NCBI RefSeq assembly: GCF_014200595.1
Contig: NZ_JACHCG010000001.1
Coordinates: 2,976,001-3,040,000 of the forward strand
DNA from: Pedobacter cryoconitis
GTDB taxonomy: Bacteria; Bacteroidota; Bacteroidia; Sphingobacteriales; Sphingobacteriaceae
DNA length: 64,000 bases
Direction: 5' to 3'
How positions within the stretch are numbered: the stretch's first letter is position 1; every line of letters starts with the position of its first letter. The position numbers and the translations under genes were made by a program. Of the stretch, positions 1-9,818 are shown in pieces. The notes below the pieces were generated by a model. That model saw only the letters and a list, made by a program, of their open reading frames with translations. It had not been told where the DNA came from and did not search any database.

Positions 1-282
1 TCCGGCATTGGCCAGCACCTGTCCGGGCTTTCTTTGTACCGTATCGCCCGGCTTATCCAATTGTACTTTTGTTTTCCTTCCCCATGCTGTAGCCAGCGTA
101 CCCAATAGAAAAAACACGGCCAGAAAAGCCAGCCCGGCATAACCAATTCCAAGAAAAATAAGCATTCCGCACAATACACCGGTCATAGCCGCCCCTACAG
201 TTAGTTTTCGGGAATAGACACTTAAATATCCAGCTGTAAGCAATAAAATGGCTACAGGAAGAGCGGCACGTTGAATCAACAT
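1..282 (-). CDS. DUF92 family membrane protein (partial, C-terminus outside window)
   Basis: The minus strand is open from an ATG at 282 to the window edge (94 codons), so only the N-terminal part is present. The product starts MLIQRAALPVA and shows at least two hydrophobic segments within the first 65 residues. These are followed by a basic stretch and the motif RKPGQVLANAG, which is characteristic of the DUF92 (TMEM19/VTE6-like) integral membrane family. Plant VTE6 of this family phosphorylates phytyl phosphate; bacterial members have no settled role. The gene is divergent from the barrel protein at 355 with about 70 bp between them. The family call is fairly good because of the QVLANAG motif, but the rest of the protein cannot be checked here. 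Confidence 0.7.
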   Translation of the reverse strand, partial: MLIQRAALPVAILLLTAGYLSVYSRKLTVGAAMTGVLCGMLIFLGIGYAGLAFLAVFFLLGTLATAWGRKTKVQLDKPGDTVQRKPGQVLANAG

Positions 283-354
283 GGTTAAAAGTAATAAAAT
301 TTATGAGACAGCATTGACAAGATTGAAGATATTCTTTGTAATTTTAAAAAATAT

Positions 355-1572
355 ATGCTTTGTTATTTTCGGGTTGCTTTATTCCTTTTTTTGAGTTTTT
401 CCTGTGCAGTGTTTGCACAGGAAAAACCGCCTTTAAAAGATACTGTAGCCCAGCAGGATGTAAACGATATTTTCAGAATATTGTTTAAGAAAAACTCAAA
501 ACCGGATACCACTTTTAAAAAGACAAGCAGCCTGGCCATACTTCCATCCATAGGCTATACTCCAAGTACAGGCTTTATGTTTGGTGCAGATGTTTCAGTA
601 ACCAAAATATTTGGCAACCCTAAAACAACTACAATATCAATTTTTGATGCTTTCGGAGCAGTTTCAACTAACCAGCTTGCCCTGATACAATTAAAACATA
701 ACGTGTACTCTGAAGCCAACCAATGGTATCTGGATGGAAGCTGGGAGTTTGGAAAAACTGTAGTTCTTGACCATGGGATCGGCACAGGCAAAGATGACCC
801 CGGAATATCCCCGATCAGGTATACTTACGCAAAGTTATATGAAAATATATACCATAAGATATTTGATAACTTTTACGCTGGAGCAGGCTTCGCTTTTAAT
901 TATTATACAAATATTGACGACGAACGTGAGAATTCAGCCAATTCAAAAACCAGGAATCACTTCTATAGTGTTAAAAACGGGTTCCCTACCTACGGATATA
1001 CAGCCAGCGGATTATCAGTGAACCTGCAATACGATACACGTGACCAACCATTTCGTGCTTATAAAGGAGTTTATATCAATCTGTCGCTCAGATCAAATAG
1101 AAAATGGCTGGGCAGCGACGAGAGTGCCACACAATTAAAAACAGAATTGAGAAAATACTGGTCACTTTCCAAAAAGAATCCTGAGCACGTTCTTGCCTTC
1201 TGGTTATGGGGCTCATATCTGTTAAAAGGAAAAATCCCCTATTTAGAATTACCCGGAACAGGAAGCGACACTTATCAGCGTCTTGGCCGGGGTTATACCA
1301 TCGCCCGCTTCAAAGGGCCCTCTTATTTTTACAATGAACTGGAATACAGATTCCCCATTACAGCGAATAAATTAATTAGCGGAGTTACCTTCTTCAACAT
1401 GCAAACCGCGAACAATCAGTTTCGCACACGCTTACTTGAATATTGGGAAGCAGGCGGAGGGGCCGGATTACGCATCTTGTTCAATAAACACACCAGAACT
1501 AACCTGTGCCTTGATTATGGCTTTGGTAATGGATCAAACGGCGTCTTTGTAGGCATTAACGAAGCCTTCTAG
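355..1572 (+). CDS. BamA/TamA-type surface-antigen outer-membrane protein
   Basis: 405 residues with a hydrophobic N-terminal signal peptide and probable cleavage after VFA, just before QEKPP. The remainder alternates like an outer-membrane beta-barrel, with a late LGRGY motif and a C-terminus ending in phenylalanine, as expected for substrates of the BAM machine. Family knowledge points to the bacterial surface antigen (Omp85-like) barrel domain without the full set of POTRA repeats seen in BamA itself (about 800 residues). It is therefore a small Omp85-superfamily member of unknown substrate rather than BamA. It converges with the DUF5686 gene and overlaps its 3' end by 4 bp. The start was chosen because it begins directly at the signal peptide. 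Confidence 0.7.
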   Translation: MLCYFRVALFLFLSFSCAVFAQEKPPLKDTVAQQDVNDIFRILFKKNSKPDTTFKKTSSLAILPSIGYTPSTGFMFGADVSVTKIFGNPKTTTISIFDAFGAVSTNQLALIQLKHNVYSEANQWYLDGSWEFGKTVVLDHGIGTGKDDPGISPIRYTYAKLYENIYHKIFDNFYAGAGFAFNYYTNIDDERENSANSKTRNHFYSVKNGFPTYGYTASGLSVNLQYDTRDQPFRAYKGVYINLSLRSNRKWLGSDESATQLKTELRKYWSLSKKNPEHVLAFWLWGSYLLKGKIPYLELPGTGSDTYQRLGRGYTIARFKGPSYFYNELEYRFPITANKLISGVTFFNMQTANNQFRTRLLEYWEAGGGAGLRILFNKHTRTNLCLDYGFGNGSNGVFVGINEAF

Positions 1573-4130
1573 AATTCAAACTGAACCTTAGCCCTTAACC
1601 CATATTTAGAAATACCAGGATTATCTAAATAATTGAATCTTCTCACTAAATCAAGGCGGACCACTTTAAAAATATTCCCAATCCCTATACTCCCCTCTAT
1701 GTAAGGCAGTTTGCCGAGCGAATAAGTAGTTTTGACCCCATCACCATTCACAGGAAATTGTAATAAAGAAGCATCCTGATTCGGATCATTCTCTTTTCTC
1801 AAACCACCATATAACCCCTTGAAAGTAATATACTCCCTTAATTTCAGTTTCTTAAGCAACGGTATTCTATTTAATATCAATCCATTGAAATTATGATCAA
1901 TATTCAAACTCACATAATGATCACTTACAAATTCCATGAAATTCATCAGGTTATAAGCGTAGATCTGGTAAGAATAACTTTGATTTGCCCTATGGATATC
2001 CAATAATGGAAAAGGAACCTTACCCGCAATATAACCACCCTCTAACCGTACATCTGAACGTCCGAACTGTGACAAATAGAAACGCTTATCAATACTACCC
2101 ATAATGTTATGATAATTGTACTGTCCCCCAAATAACCCCTTTATTCCTCTTGAATAATTCAGGTTAAAAACCGGGTATTTTTCGATGATCCGTTCACGGA
2201 AAGTTTTACCCTGATAGAACTTCTCAAAAGGCGCATAACGAAGATCCAGACTTAATTCAGAACTGATTACCTGATCAGTCAGCACCGCTTTATTATCCAT
2301 ATAATTAGCGAAAATCAGCGATCCCGCAGGAGTCTGTGCCCATTTCTTAAAGCCCAGGTTAAAAGAAAAATGGTTACTATATTCCTGCATATAGTTCACC
2401 CTGTAATAATCACTATACAAGAACTGATTGCTTTCTCCACGTTTAAAAGAAGCGACAAAATTGTCCTCTGGAATTATATTCTTTGCACCATCTCCCGGAA
2501 TATCAACGTCACGCTGGAAACTCGCCCTGATAAAACTCTGGGGAAAAGTATAAATAGACTTGTTATTAAAAGCATAAGCAGCACTCAGATAACCTTTCAT
2601 TTTTTCATCCTTAAAACCATAGGCGGCATAAGTATCAAAATAAAATCTTTTACTGAAATCTGTCGTTGTACGGCCTCCAAACCTTAACCTGAAGCCCTCC
2701 AGACTATTGAAGCTATAAAAACTATAAATAGGGCCAACTTCTGTCTTTCCGTATTTTTTATAGCCTATAAAAAGAATAGACGCTACATCCATCAAACGCT
2801 TAAAAGACTTCATTTGACCAAGGCTATCCATATTATGATAGATTTTGATCTTTTCTTTCGCTAAAGTATCCAGACGGTTATTTGCCCAGAACTGGTCTGA
2901 CCTGCTTTCTGCCTCCGGAACTACCACCAGGCTTTCCCCTTTATAAATTGCGTCCGGCTGTACCACATTTGTTTTATAATCTTTAATTACAACCGTCCGC
3001 TCCCCCTTAAAACCTCTTCCTCCATCACTTCCTAAACCAAAGTCTACTAACAAATGACTTTTACTCAGGTAAAATTTCCCTAAAGAATCCTGCTCAAAAT
3101 TCAGCTTCACTTCCATGGCCCGCACGAAATTTATATTTACATCTTTCGCCGTTTTCAATAAAGCATTCTGAACAGCATATTTCCCATCCATAGTGATATA
3201 AATCTTTCCTTCGAACAATAGTGCGTTCTTATTACGGGGAACGAACGAAAGTTCAATTAAATTAGGCTTAGCAGTCTTAATTGTATCTGTGATAAAAAAC
3301 TTATAAAATGTAGGTGCTCCATCAGCAATAGGGCTTAAAAACTGGCTATTGGTGAAAACGATGTTATTATCATAGATGTTTACATCCGCATACATTCTCT
3401 CGAAATAATTACCAATCGCATTATTATCAACCAGCCCGTTATCAAAATTAACATGCTTGTCGGCCAGCATAATCACTTTTTTTTTCTCAGGATTCTTACG
3501 GTAATAATTCTGAGAAAACCGTTCACGAAGATAAATAGGCAAAATATTCTTTCCTCCTATCTCGGATGAATCCTGCTGATCAAACAGGAACTGATATTTA
3601 CGGAAAAGCTTTTTATTCTTGAATTTCTCTGATAAATTACTGAGTGAAAATTGCATCCAGTCATACTGCTGATACTGTACTTCATTTGCGCTTTCAAGCC
3701 TGTTCATAGGTTTATGCTCAATCACCTTCCTGATCAGTTCTACAGCAGGGTTCCCTTTATTCTTATAAGGAGCCTTTTTACTGGAACTGATCGTCACCTC
3801 ATTGAGATTTTGCGATTCTTCCTGGAGTTTAATATTCAGGATCTGTGCCTGACCGGCAACCACAGGGAAAACACGTGTTTTGAAGCCTACATATTCAACC
3901 TGTAGCTGGGTATAAGATTCAGTTGTACTGATCTCGTATTTTCCGTTAATATCTGTTCTGGCCATTATTTTAGTCCCCTTAAACAAAACTGTAACGTAAG
4001 GAATAGGAGTTCTGTCCTTCACATTTGTTATAGCCCCCGAAATTACGGTACGCTGGGCCGAAGCCTGGAGTGTAAAAAGAAAAACAAGTACAGTCAGTAC
4101 ACAAAAAGACTTCTTCTGGATATCAATCAT
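1569..4130 (-). CDS. DUF5686 protein with N-terminal carboxypeptidase-regulatory-like domain
   Basis: 853 residues. A signal peptide ends near ASA-QRTV, followed by a CarboxypepD_reg-like beta-sandwich (about residues 28-110: GAITNVKDRTPIPYVTV, YEISTTESYTQLQVEYVGF) and then a long DUF5686 region that ends as an outer-membrane barrel (C-terminus KVQFEF). This domain order is typical of Bacteroidota outer-membrane proteins; the function is unknown. A close paralogue, alignable along its whole length, lies at 36646-39228 (shared stretches include SPIADGAPTFYKF versus SPIADSAPTFYKF, and IPLLKKLK). About 250 bp of AT-rich DNA upstream separates it from the AraC gene. I saw no clear terminator or consensus promoter there. 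Confidence 0.85.
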   Translation of the reverse strand: MIDIQKKSFCVLTVLVFLFTLQASAQRTVISGAITNVKDRTPIPYVTVLFKGTKIMARTDINGKYEISTTESYTQLQVEYVGFKTRVFPVVAGQAQILNIKLQEESQNLNEVTISSSKKAPYKNKGNPAVELIRKVIEHKPMNRLESANEVQYQQYDWMQFSLSNLSEKFKNKKLFRKYQFLFDQQDSSEIGGKNILPIYLRERFSQNYYRKNPEKKKVIMLADKHVNFDNGLVDNNAIGNYFERMYADVNIYDNNIVFTNSQFLSPIADGAPTFYKFFITDTIKTAKPNLIELSFVPRNKNALLFEGKIYITMDGKYAVQNALLKTAKDVNINFVRAMEVKLNFEQDSLGKFYLSKSHLLVDFGLGSDGGRGFKGERTVVIKDYKTNVVQPDAIYKGESLVVVPEAESRSDQFWANNRLDTLAKEKIKIYHNMDSLGQMKSFKRLMDVASILFIGYKKYGKTEVGPIYSFYSFNSLEGFRLRFGGRTTTDFSKRFYFDTYAAYGFKDEKMKGYLSAAYAFNNKSIYTFPQSFIRASFQRDVDIPGDGAKNIIPEDNFVASFKRGESNQFLYSDYYRVNYMQEYSNHFSFNLGFKKWAQTPAGSLIFANYMDNKAVLTDQVISSELSLDLRYAPFEKFYQGKTFRERIIEKYPVFNLNYSRGIKGLFGGQYNYHNIMGSIDKRFYLSQFGRSDVRLEGGYIAGKVPFPLLDIHRANQSYSYQIYAYNLMNFMEFVSDHYVSLNIDHNFNGLILNRIPLLKKLKLREYITFKGLYGGLRKENDPNQDASLLQFPVNGDGVKTTYSLGKLPYIEGSIGIGNIFKVVRLDLVRRFNYLDNPGISKYGLRAKVQFEF

Positions 4131-4380
4131 AATCTAAAACGCCTGGCCTAAGTCTTTTTGTTAATATTTATGCAAATAACTGATTAATCATACACTGATC
4201 AGCATGTATTAATATGATAACTATTTGTAAATCATATAATAACTCTAATTAACCAAATGTTTCTCAATTAAGATGTTAATGTATGTTAAAAATCATACCA
4301 ATTCATGATCATCTTTTAAAAAAAATCAAAAAGGTACGTTTATAAACAAGCTGCATAGTATAGGCCGCAGCGAAACAACA

Positions 4381-5307
4381 CTAACTTAAGCCAATTGTTT
4401 TCTCCCGGAATGATTTTGGTACGGCCATAGTCTGGCGTTTAAAGAAAAGATTGAAATTTGCAGGATATTCAAAACCCAGGCAATAGCCTATTTCCGAAAT
4501 ATTCCATTCCGTATGTTTGAGCAAGGCAATAGCTTCATTTGCAATACGTCCGGAAATATGCTCAGAAGTAGTTTTACCAGTTACTTCCTTCACCGCATGA
4601 TTCAGGTGGTTCACATGAATAGACAACCGTTCTGCAAAATCATTCGCTGTACGAAGCTGCAATACATGATCAGGAGAATAAATAGGAAATTGTCTTTCCA
4701 GCAGTTCAAAAAACAAAGATGCAATACGGGAAGACGCATTATTTGACTTAACCTGTGCTTCACAAGGCTGCATTTTCATCGCTTCATGAATAAGCAGATT
4801 CACATAATTACGGATCAGATCATACTTATAAGTATAATCACTCTCCATTTCTGCCAGCATTTTTTCAAAGATCCTGGCCACATGTTCCTGCTGCTCCTTA
4901 TTAATATAAAACACAGGATTATCCTGTATCCTGGCCAGCAGAGAATTTTTTAGCGGCTCAGTGCGCTGACGCATAAAATTTTCGGTAAACAAGCAGAAAT
5001 AGCCCGATTGAAATTCAGAAGTTGACTGCCACGAATATGGGATAGTCTGATTGGTGATCATTAAGGCACAACCATCAATCTCTATCTGCTGATTTGGATA
5101 ATGGAGAATCCCTTTTCCAATGATGTATGCAATTTTATAAAAATCCCTCCTGTTATAAGGAGAAGGATTTAAGGTGCAGTAACCGAACCTTTTAAATACA
5201 TTAAAATGTCCGGTATGTGCATCAAGTATTGTATTGGGAATAGTGACGTCTGGTCGGTTAACAGCAAACATCTCATAAAACTCCTGAAGGGACATACTTT
5301 TTTTCAC
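4381..5307 (-). CDS. AraC-family transcriptional regulator
   Basis: 308 residues. The N-terminal two thirds resemble a cupin-type sensor domain. The C-terminal 100 residues carry the two helix-turn-helix units of AraC/XylS proteins: FAERLSIHVNHLNHAVKEVTG, then ISEIGYCLGFEYPANFNLFFKRQ and PKSFRE at the end. It lies 50 bp downstream of the RND efflux operon on the same strand. The product may therefore control that operon or be co-transcribed with it, but this is inference from position only. The C-terminal motif deviates from the usual FxxPSYFSR pattern (FEYPANFNLFFK) yet is clearly recognisable. Confidence 0.88.
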   Translation of the reverse strand: MKKSMSLQEFYEMFAVNRPDVTIPNTILDAHTGHFNVFKRFGYCTLNPSPYNRRDFYKIAYIIGKGILHYPNQQIEIDGCALMITNQTIPYSWQSTSEFQSGYFCLFTENFMRQRTEPLKNSLLARIQDNPVFYINKEQQEHVARIFEKMLAEMESDYTYKYDLIRNYVNLLIHEAMKMQPCEAQVKSNNASSRIASLFFELLERQFPIYSPDHVLQLRTANDFAERLSIHVNHLNHAVKEVTGKTTSEHISGRIANEAIALLKHTEWNISEIGYCLGFEYPANFNLFFKRQTMAVPKSFREKTIGLS

Positions 5308-5357
5308 GCATTAAAATTGCATAAATTTTAAGATGTCCCTATATTTTTTATGTAATA

Positions 5358-6461
5358 TTATGGTTTGATAACGTCTCCGGGATGAATTTCTTCATTTGCC
5401 TGACTAACCAGGACATCCCCTTCTTTAATATCACCAAAAATTTCTATCCTGTCATCCGTTTCACGTCCCTTTTTAACCGTTACCTTTTCTGCTTTCCCAC
5501 CATTAGAACGAATTACATATACACCTTCTGCACTTTCAACCAAAGCAGTTTTAGGAACAGTAAAAGTACTTGCATTTGCTGGCAAAGGAATCGAAACATC
5601 TGCTACCATTCCTGGTAAAAGCTGCTTCAGCAAATTAGGAACATCCATTTCTACTCTTTCGGAACGTAAACGCTGATCCAGTGCACCAGATAACCTTTTT
5701 ACCTTCGCAGTAAACAATAAATCCGGTTGCGATTTCACAGTAAAAGTAACTGCATCCCCTTCTTTAAGATATCCAGTATATAATTCCGGAATAGAGATTG
5801 CCAGACGCAAATGTTTCTGTTGTTGTAAAGTGAATAAAGGAAATTCAGATCCTTTTCCTGATGGCCCTACATAAGCCCCAAGATTCACATTTCTCGAAGA
5901 AATTACCCCATCAAAAGGAGCACGGATTTCCAGGTAATTCTGGATAGACCCTACTTCTTTATAAGCTGCCTTTGCCGCATTAAACTGAGCAAGGTCTGAG
6001 TTTCTTTTCGCAATGGCCTGATCCAGATCATTCTTGGAAATTGTTCCGGGAGTTTTACTGGTTTCAAACAAACGGTCGTAATTCGCCTTACTGGCTGTAT
6101 AAACAGCTTCCTGAGATTTCAGACGGGATTCAGCAGCTGCAAGCTGCGAAGCCAGTTCTGGTGCTTCCAGTGTCATTAGCAGCTGTCCCTGTTTAACCTC
6201 AGAGCCAATATCTGCTTTAAGTGTTCTCACAAAACTGCTCACCTTAGCATATAAATCAACCTGTTGATAAGCAATCAGCTCACCTGGCATTTTCAATGAA
6301 GTTGCCATTTTTTCTTTGCTCAGCACAAAAGTCTTGAGCTCAACTTTTTTATCAGCAGCTTTATTTTCTTTTTTCTCTTCGTGGTGACAACTGCTCAGCA
6401 TGGCTGCCAATGCAATACTGCTTAAAAAAAAGGAAGTCCGGCGGAATATTTGTTTGTTCAT
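5358..6461 (-). CDS. RND efflux periplasmic adaptor subunit (HlyD/MFP family lipoprotein)
   Basis: 367 residues from the ATG at 6461. An upstream in-frame ATG at 6566 would overlap the pump gene and put 35 polar residues before the signal sequence, so 6461 is preferred. The N-terminus MNKQIFRRTS leads to a lipobox LSSC, so the protein is probably a lipoprotein anchored in the inner membrane. Domain order is lipoyl half-motif (GSEVKQGQLL), alpha-helical hairpin (about residues 90-150), second lipoyl half (IRAPFDGVISSRNVNLGAYV), beta-barrel, and membrane-proximal domain. It bridges the RND pump at 6520 and the TolC protein at 9819. Substrates cannot be predicted from sequence. Confidence 0.9.
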   Translation of the reverse strand: MNKQIFRRTSFFLSSIALAAMLSSCHHEEKKENKAADKKVELKTFVLSKEKMATSLKMPGELIAYQQVDLYAKVSSFVRTLKADIGSEVKQGQLLMTLEAPELASQLAAAESRLKSQEAVYTASKANYDRLFETSKTPGTISKNDLDQAIAKRNSDLAQFNAAKAAYKEVGSIQNYLEIRAPFDGVISSRNVNLGAYVGPSGKGSEFPLFTLQQQKHLRLAISIPELYTGYLKEGDAVTFTVKSQPDLLFTAKVKRLSGALDQRLRSERVEMDVPNLLKQLLPGMVADVSIPLPANASTFTVPKTALVESAEGVYVIRSNGGKAEKVTVKKGRETDDRIEIFGDIKEGDVLVSQANEEIHPGDVIKP

Positions 6462-6519
6462 TATATGAGATGCTATGTATCTGTTCTTATTAGTATTTGA
6501 GGCGTTTAACACCTGATTA

Positions 6520-9500
6520 TTATTTACCTTCATGTAATCCTTTAATAAAATGTGCACTTTCTTCATCTTCCGGATCTAAGGATAAGGACTGTGTAGAAAC
6601 TTTACCTTGTACCCATGCAAATACCATAGGCAAGATAATTAATACGGCGAAAGTAGAAGCAATTAATCCTCCGATTACCGCTCTTCCCAGTGGAGATACC
6701 TGATCCCCACCCTCTCCATGACCAATAGCCATCGGTAACATACCCGCAACCATCGCCACACTGGTCATAATGATTGGACGTAAACGTAACCCAGCTGCTT
6801 CTCTGGCAGATTCCAGTGCATTTCCGTTATGTTTTCTCAACTCCTCTGCATTCGTAATTAACAAGACCGCATTGGCAATAGACACCCCGACAGACATGAT
6901 AATCCCCATATAAGACTGTAAGTTAAGCGTAGAACCCGTCAATTTCAACAATAACAGTGATCCTAATATTACGGCCGGAACTGTTGCCAGAATAACAAGT
7001 GGTACCCTGAACGACTGGAAGTTAGCCGATAACATTAGGAAAATCACGACAATAGCCACTAATAAACCAGTCTGCAAACTAGTCAGCGTTTCATCCAGCA
7101 CTTTTCCCAGACCAATCTGTTCTACCACAACTCCCCTTGGCAGTTCACCCAGGTTTTTGATAGCCAGAGTCACATCTTTATTGGCCGACCCCAAATCTTT
7201 ATCATTCAGGTTCGCAGTTACAGATAAGTATGGCGTAGCCCCAAGGTTATCATTTTCACCATAAGTAGTATCAGCTTTAATTGTAGCGACATCACTTAAT
7301 ACAGGTCTGCTGCTGTTTTTAAGCAGCGGGATTTCACCAAGATCATCTTTACTGTTCATCTGGTTTAAAGGAACCTGTACCTGAACACCATAAGATAAAC
7401 CGATCTTTTCATCTACCCAGTTATTTTTATCTGTATAACGGGAAGATGAAGTCGAAGCAACCAATGATTTCGAGATATCATTTAAATCAATTCCCAGCTG
7501 AGCAGCACGTACCCTGTCAATATTGATATTTAACGAAGGATATTTAATCGGCTGTGCAATCTGCACATCTCTCATATAATTGATTTTCCTTAACTCAGAG
7601 ACGATTTTACCCGCATATTCCTCGTTTATCTTTTTGTTTTTACCAGCAATTCTGACTTCCACCGGAGTTGGAGAACCCTGACTTAATACCTTATCAGTTA
7701 ATTCGATAGGCTCAAATGATAACTTTACATCAGGAATCTGTTTTTTAACCTCATCACGCAACTTATCTTTCAGCTCATCCATATTCACATGATAGTCTTT
7801 CAATGCGATCTGGAAAACAGCCTCATGAGGTCCGCCCATAAATAAATAAATTGGATTCACAGAGAAAAGCGCAGGATGCTGTCCAACATAAACAGAAGTA
7901 ATTCCCACATGTTCAGGCCCTACCATTTTTTTCAGGACTTTCAGGATCATATTTGCTTTTTCCTCTGTTCTTTCTATACGTGTACCATCGGGAGCACGCA
8001 TCCTCAGCTGAAACTGGCTTGAATTCACTTTAGGCAATACATCACGGCCAATATTAGCTAACATTAGGATCGCAGAACCAATAATAACGATCAGGTAAAT
8101 AATCACAACCGGCTTACGGATCAGGAATAAACGGTCAATGAAACGCATAAACCTATTTCTGAATTTATCAAATAACGTCACTTTTCCACCTTCATCATAA
8201 CCCTCACGCTCTACCAGAATTTTTTTCTGGTTCAGCGTTTCCTGCTCAGATTCCAATGTCAAACCCGTTTGATTAAAAGCATCCTCATCCTCGGTAATAG
8301 CAGGATTCGTTTTTACATGCTTGTGCGGATGCGCCACCATTAACCAGTTCGCCAGAATAGGGACAAAAGTCTGGGATAAAAGGAAAGAAATGATCATGGA
8401 GAACCCAATAGCTAATGCCAAAGGTAAAAATAAGGCTCCAGGTATACCTGTCATCGTAAAAGCAGGTGCAAATACAGCCAGGATACATAATAAGATCAGC
8501 AACTTAGGAAAAGCAATCTCCTTACAAGCATCCCATATCGCCAGCGCCTTGGGTTTCCCCATATCAAAATGCTGGTGAATATTCTCTATCGTTACCGTAG
8601 ACTCATCCACCAGGATACCAATGGCCAGTGCCAGCCCTGAAAGTGACATAATATTAATAGTCTGTCCAAATAATTTCAGGAACAATACACCTGCAATAAT
8701 TGAAGTTGGAATCGTCAGGATAACGATTAATGCAGCTCTTTTATCTCCTAAAAACAATAATACCATTAAACCCGTCAGAATAGCTCCAATAGCACCCTCA
8801 CTGATTAAACTTTCTACAGCATTGATAACAGATACAGACTGGTCAAACTCATAAGATAACTTCACATCCTCAGGCAATGTATTTTGAATTTTCGGCAAAT
8901 TAGCCTTCAGATTCTTCACTACATCCCATGTCGAAGCATCCCCCGACTTGGCAATACTCAGATAAACAGAACGTTTACCATTAATCAATGCATAACCATT
9001 CGTTACATCCGCTCCATCTTTTACACTGGCAACATCACGTAAATAAAGATTCTGAACCCCTCCTTTAAACAATGGGATATTCTCAAAATCTTTGATTTCT
9101 TTAATCGTATAATTAGTTGGTGTAATATAGTTTTTATCCCCTATACGCACATTTCCCGAAGGAGCCGTCTGGTTATTCGTACTGATTGCACTTACAATCT
9201 GCTCTACAGTAAGGTTATGTGACCGCATTAAACCTGGATTCACATTAATCTCTACCGTACGCGGGCTACCCCCAAAAGGTGCAGGAGCCAGTAAACCTGG
9301 AATAGCCGTAAAAGAAGCACGGACATAGGTATTCGCTAAATCCTGCAATTCATTATTACTGCGGGTCGGACTGCTTAATACCAGCTGTCCAATAGGTAAG
9401 GATGACGCATCAAACCTGATAATAAAGGGGGGCTGGGACCCGGGGGGGAAGATCGCCTGGGCCCGATTAGACAGCGCGCTCAGTTCTGAGGCCGCCTGTG

Positions 9501-9804
9501 CCATATTCGTTCCCTCATAATAGGTCAGCTTCATCAGCATCAACCCCTGTGTATTTTTAGTTTCAATACTTTTTATACCATTCGCAAAAAGCAAGACATT
9601 GACATAGTTTTTAGCAAAATAAGACTCCATTTGAGTAGGTGTATATCCCCCAAACGGGTGGGCGATATAAATAACCGGCAAATTCATCTGAGGTAAAATA
9701 TCGACCTTGATACTGGTCATGGCACTGATACCGAAGAACAGTAAACCGGCAACAAACACCATTATTGAAATGGGTTTTCGCAATGCAAAACGTATTAAAT
9801 TCAT
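6520..9804 (-). CDS. RND efflux pump, inner-membrane permease (AcrB/HAE-like)
   Basis: 1094 residues, within the usual 1000-1100 range. It starts MNLIRFALRKPISIMVF (first transmembrane helix) and shows the duplicated layout of the family: a single helix, a large periplasmic loop, then six helices, repeated. Recognisable segments include ILVDESTVTIENIHQH in helix 4, where the usual acidic proton-relay residues of AcrB (DD) are replaced by DES, and GVSIANAVLLITNAEE in the second half. A central cytoplasmic insert is rich in charged residues. The pump is the middle gene of a TolC-pump-adaptor operon. It could export drugs, bile-like compounds or lipids. Variation around the proton-relay position hints at the less studied HAE-type of Bacteroidota, which is inference. 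Confidence 0.92.
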   Translation of the reverse strand: MNLIRFALRKPISIMVFVAGLLFFGISAMTSIKVDILPQMNLPVIYIAHPFGGYTPTQMESYFAKNYVNVLLFANGIKSIETKNTQGLMLMKLTYYEGTNMAQAASELSALSNRAQAIFPPGSQPPFIIRFDASSLPIGQLVLSSPTRSNNELQDLANTYVRASFTAIPGLLAPAPFGGSPRTVEINVNPGLMRSHNLTVEQIVSAISTNNQTAPSGNVRIGDKNYITPTNYTIKEIKDFENIPLFKGGVQNLYLRDVASVKDGADVTNGYALINGKRSVYLSIAKSGDASTWDVVKNLKANLPKIQNTLPEDVKLSYEFDQSVSVINAVESLISEGAIGAILTGLMVLLFLGDKRAALIVILTIPTSIIAGVLFLKLFGQTINIMSLSGLALAIGILVDESTVTIENIHQHFDMGKPKALAIWDACKEIAFPKLLILLCILAVFAPAFTMTGIPGALFLPLALAIGFSMIISFLLSQTFVPILANWLMVAHPHKHVKTNPAITEDEDAFNQTGLTLESEQETLNQKKILVEREGYDEGGKVTLFDKFRNRFMRFIDRLFLIRKPVVIIYLIVIIGSAILMLANIGRDVLPKVNSSQFQLRMRAPDGTRIERTEEKANMILKVLKKMVGPEHVGITSVYVGQHPALFSVNPIYLFMGGPHEAVFQIALKDYHVNMDELKDKLRDEVKKQIPDVKLSFEPIELTDKVLSQGSPTPVEVRIAGKNKKINEEYAGKIVSELRKINYMRDVQIAQPIKYPSLNINIDRVRAAQLGIDLNDISKSLVASTSSSRYTDKNNWVDEKIGLSYGVQVQVPLNQMNSKDDLGEIPLLKNSSRPVLSDVATIKADTTYGENDNLGATPYLSVTANLNDKDLGSANKDVTLAIKNLGELPRGVVVEQIGLGKVLDETLTSLQTGLLVAIVVIFLMLSANFQSFRVPLVILATVPAVILGSLLLLKLTGSTLNLQSYMGIIMSVGVSIANAVLLITNAEELRKHNGNALESAREAAGLRLRPIIMTSVAMVAGMLPMAIGHGEGGDQVSPLGRAVIGGLIASTFAVLIILPMVFAWVQGKVSTQSLSLDPEDEESAHFIKGLHEGK

Positions 9805-9818
9805 ATCTGGGTAGCAGC

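Noticed and set aside
4131..4380. Possible regulatory RNA in the AT-rich gap before the first DUF5686 gene
   Set aside because: No stable pairing or conserved promoter could be seen by eye.
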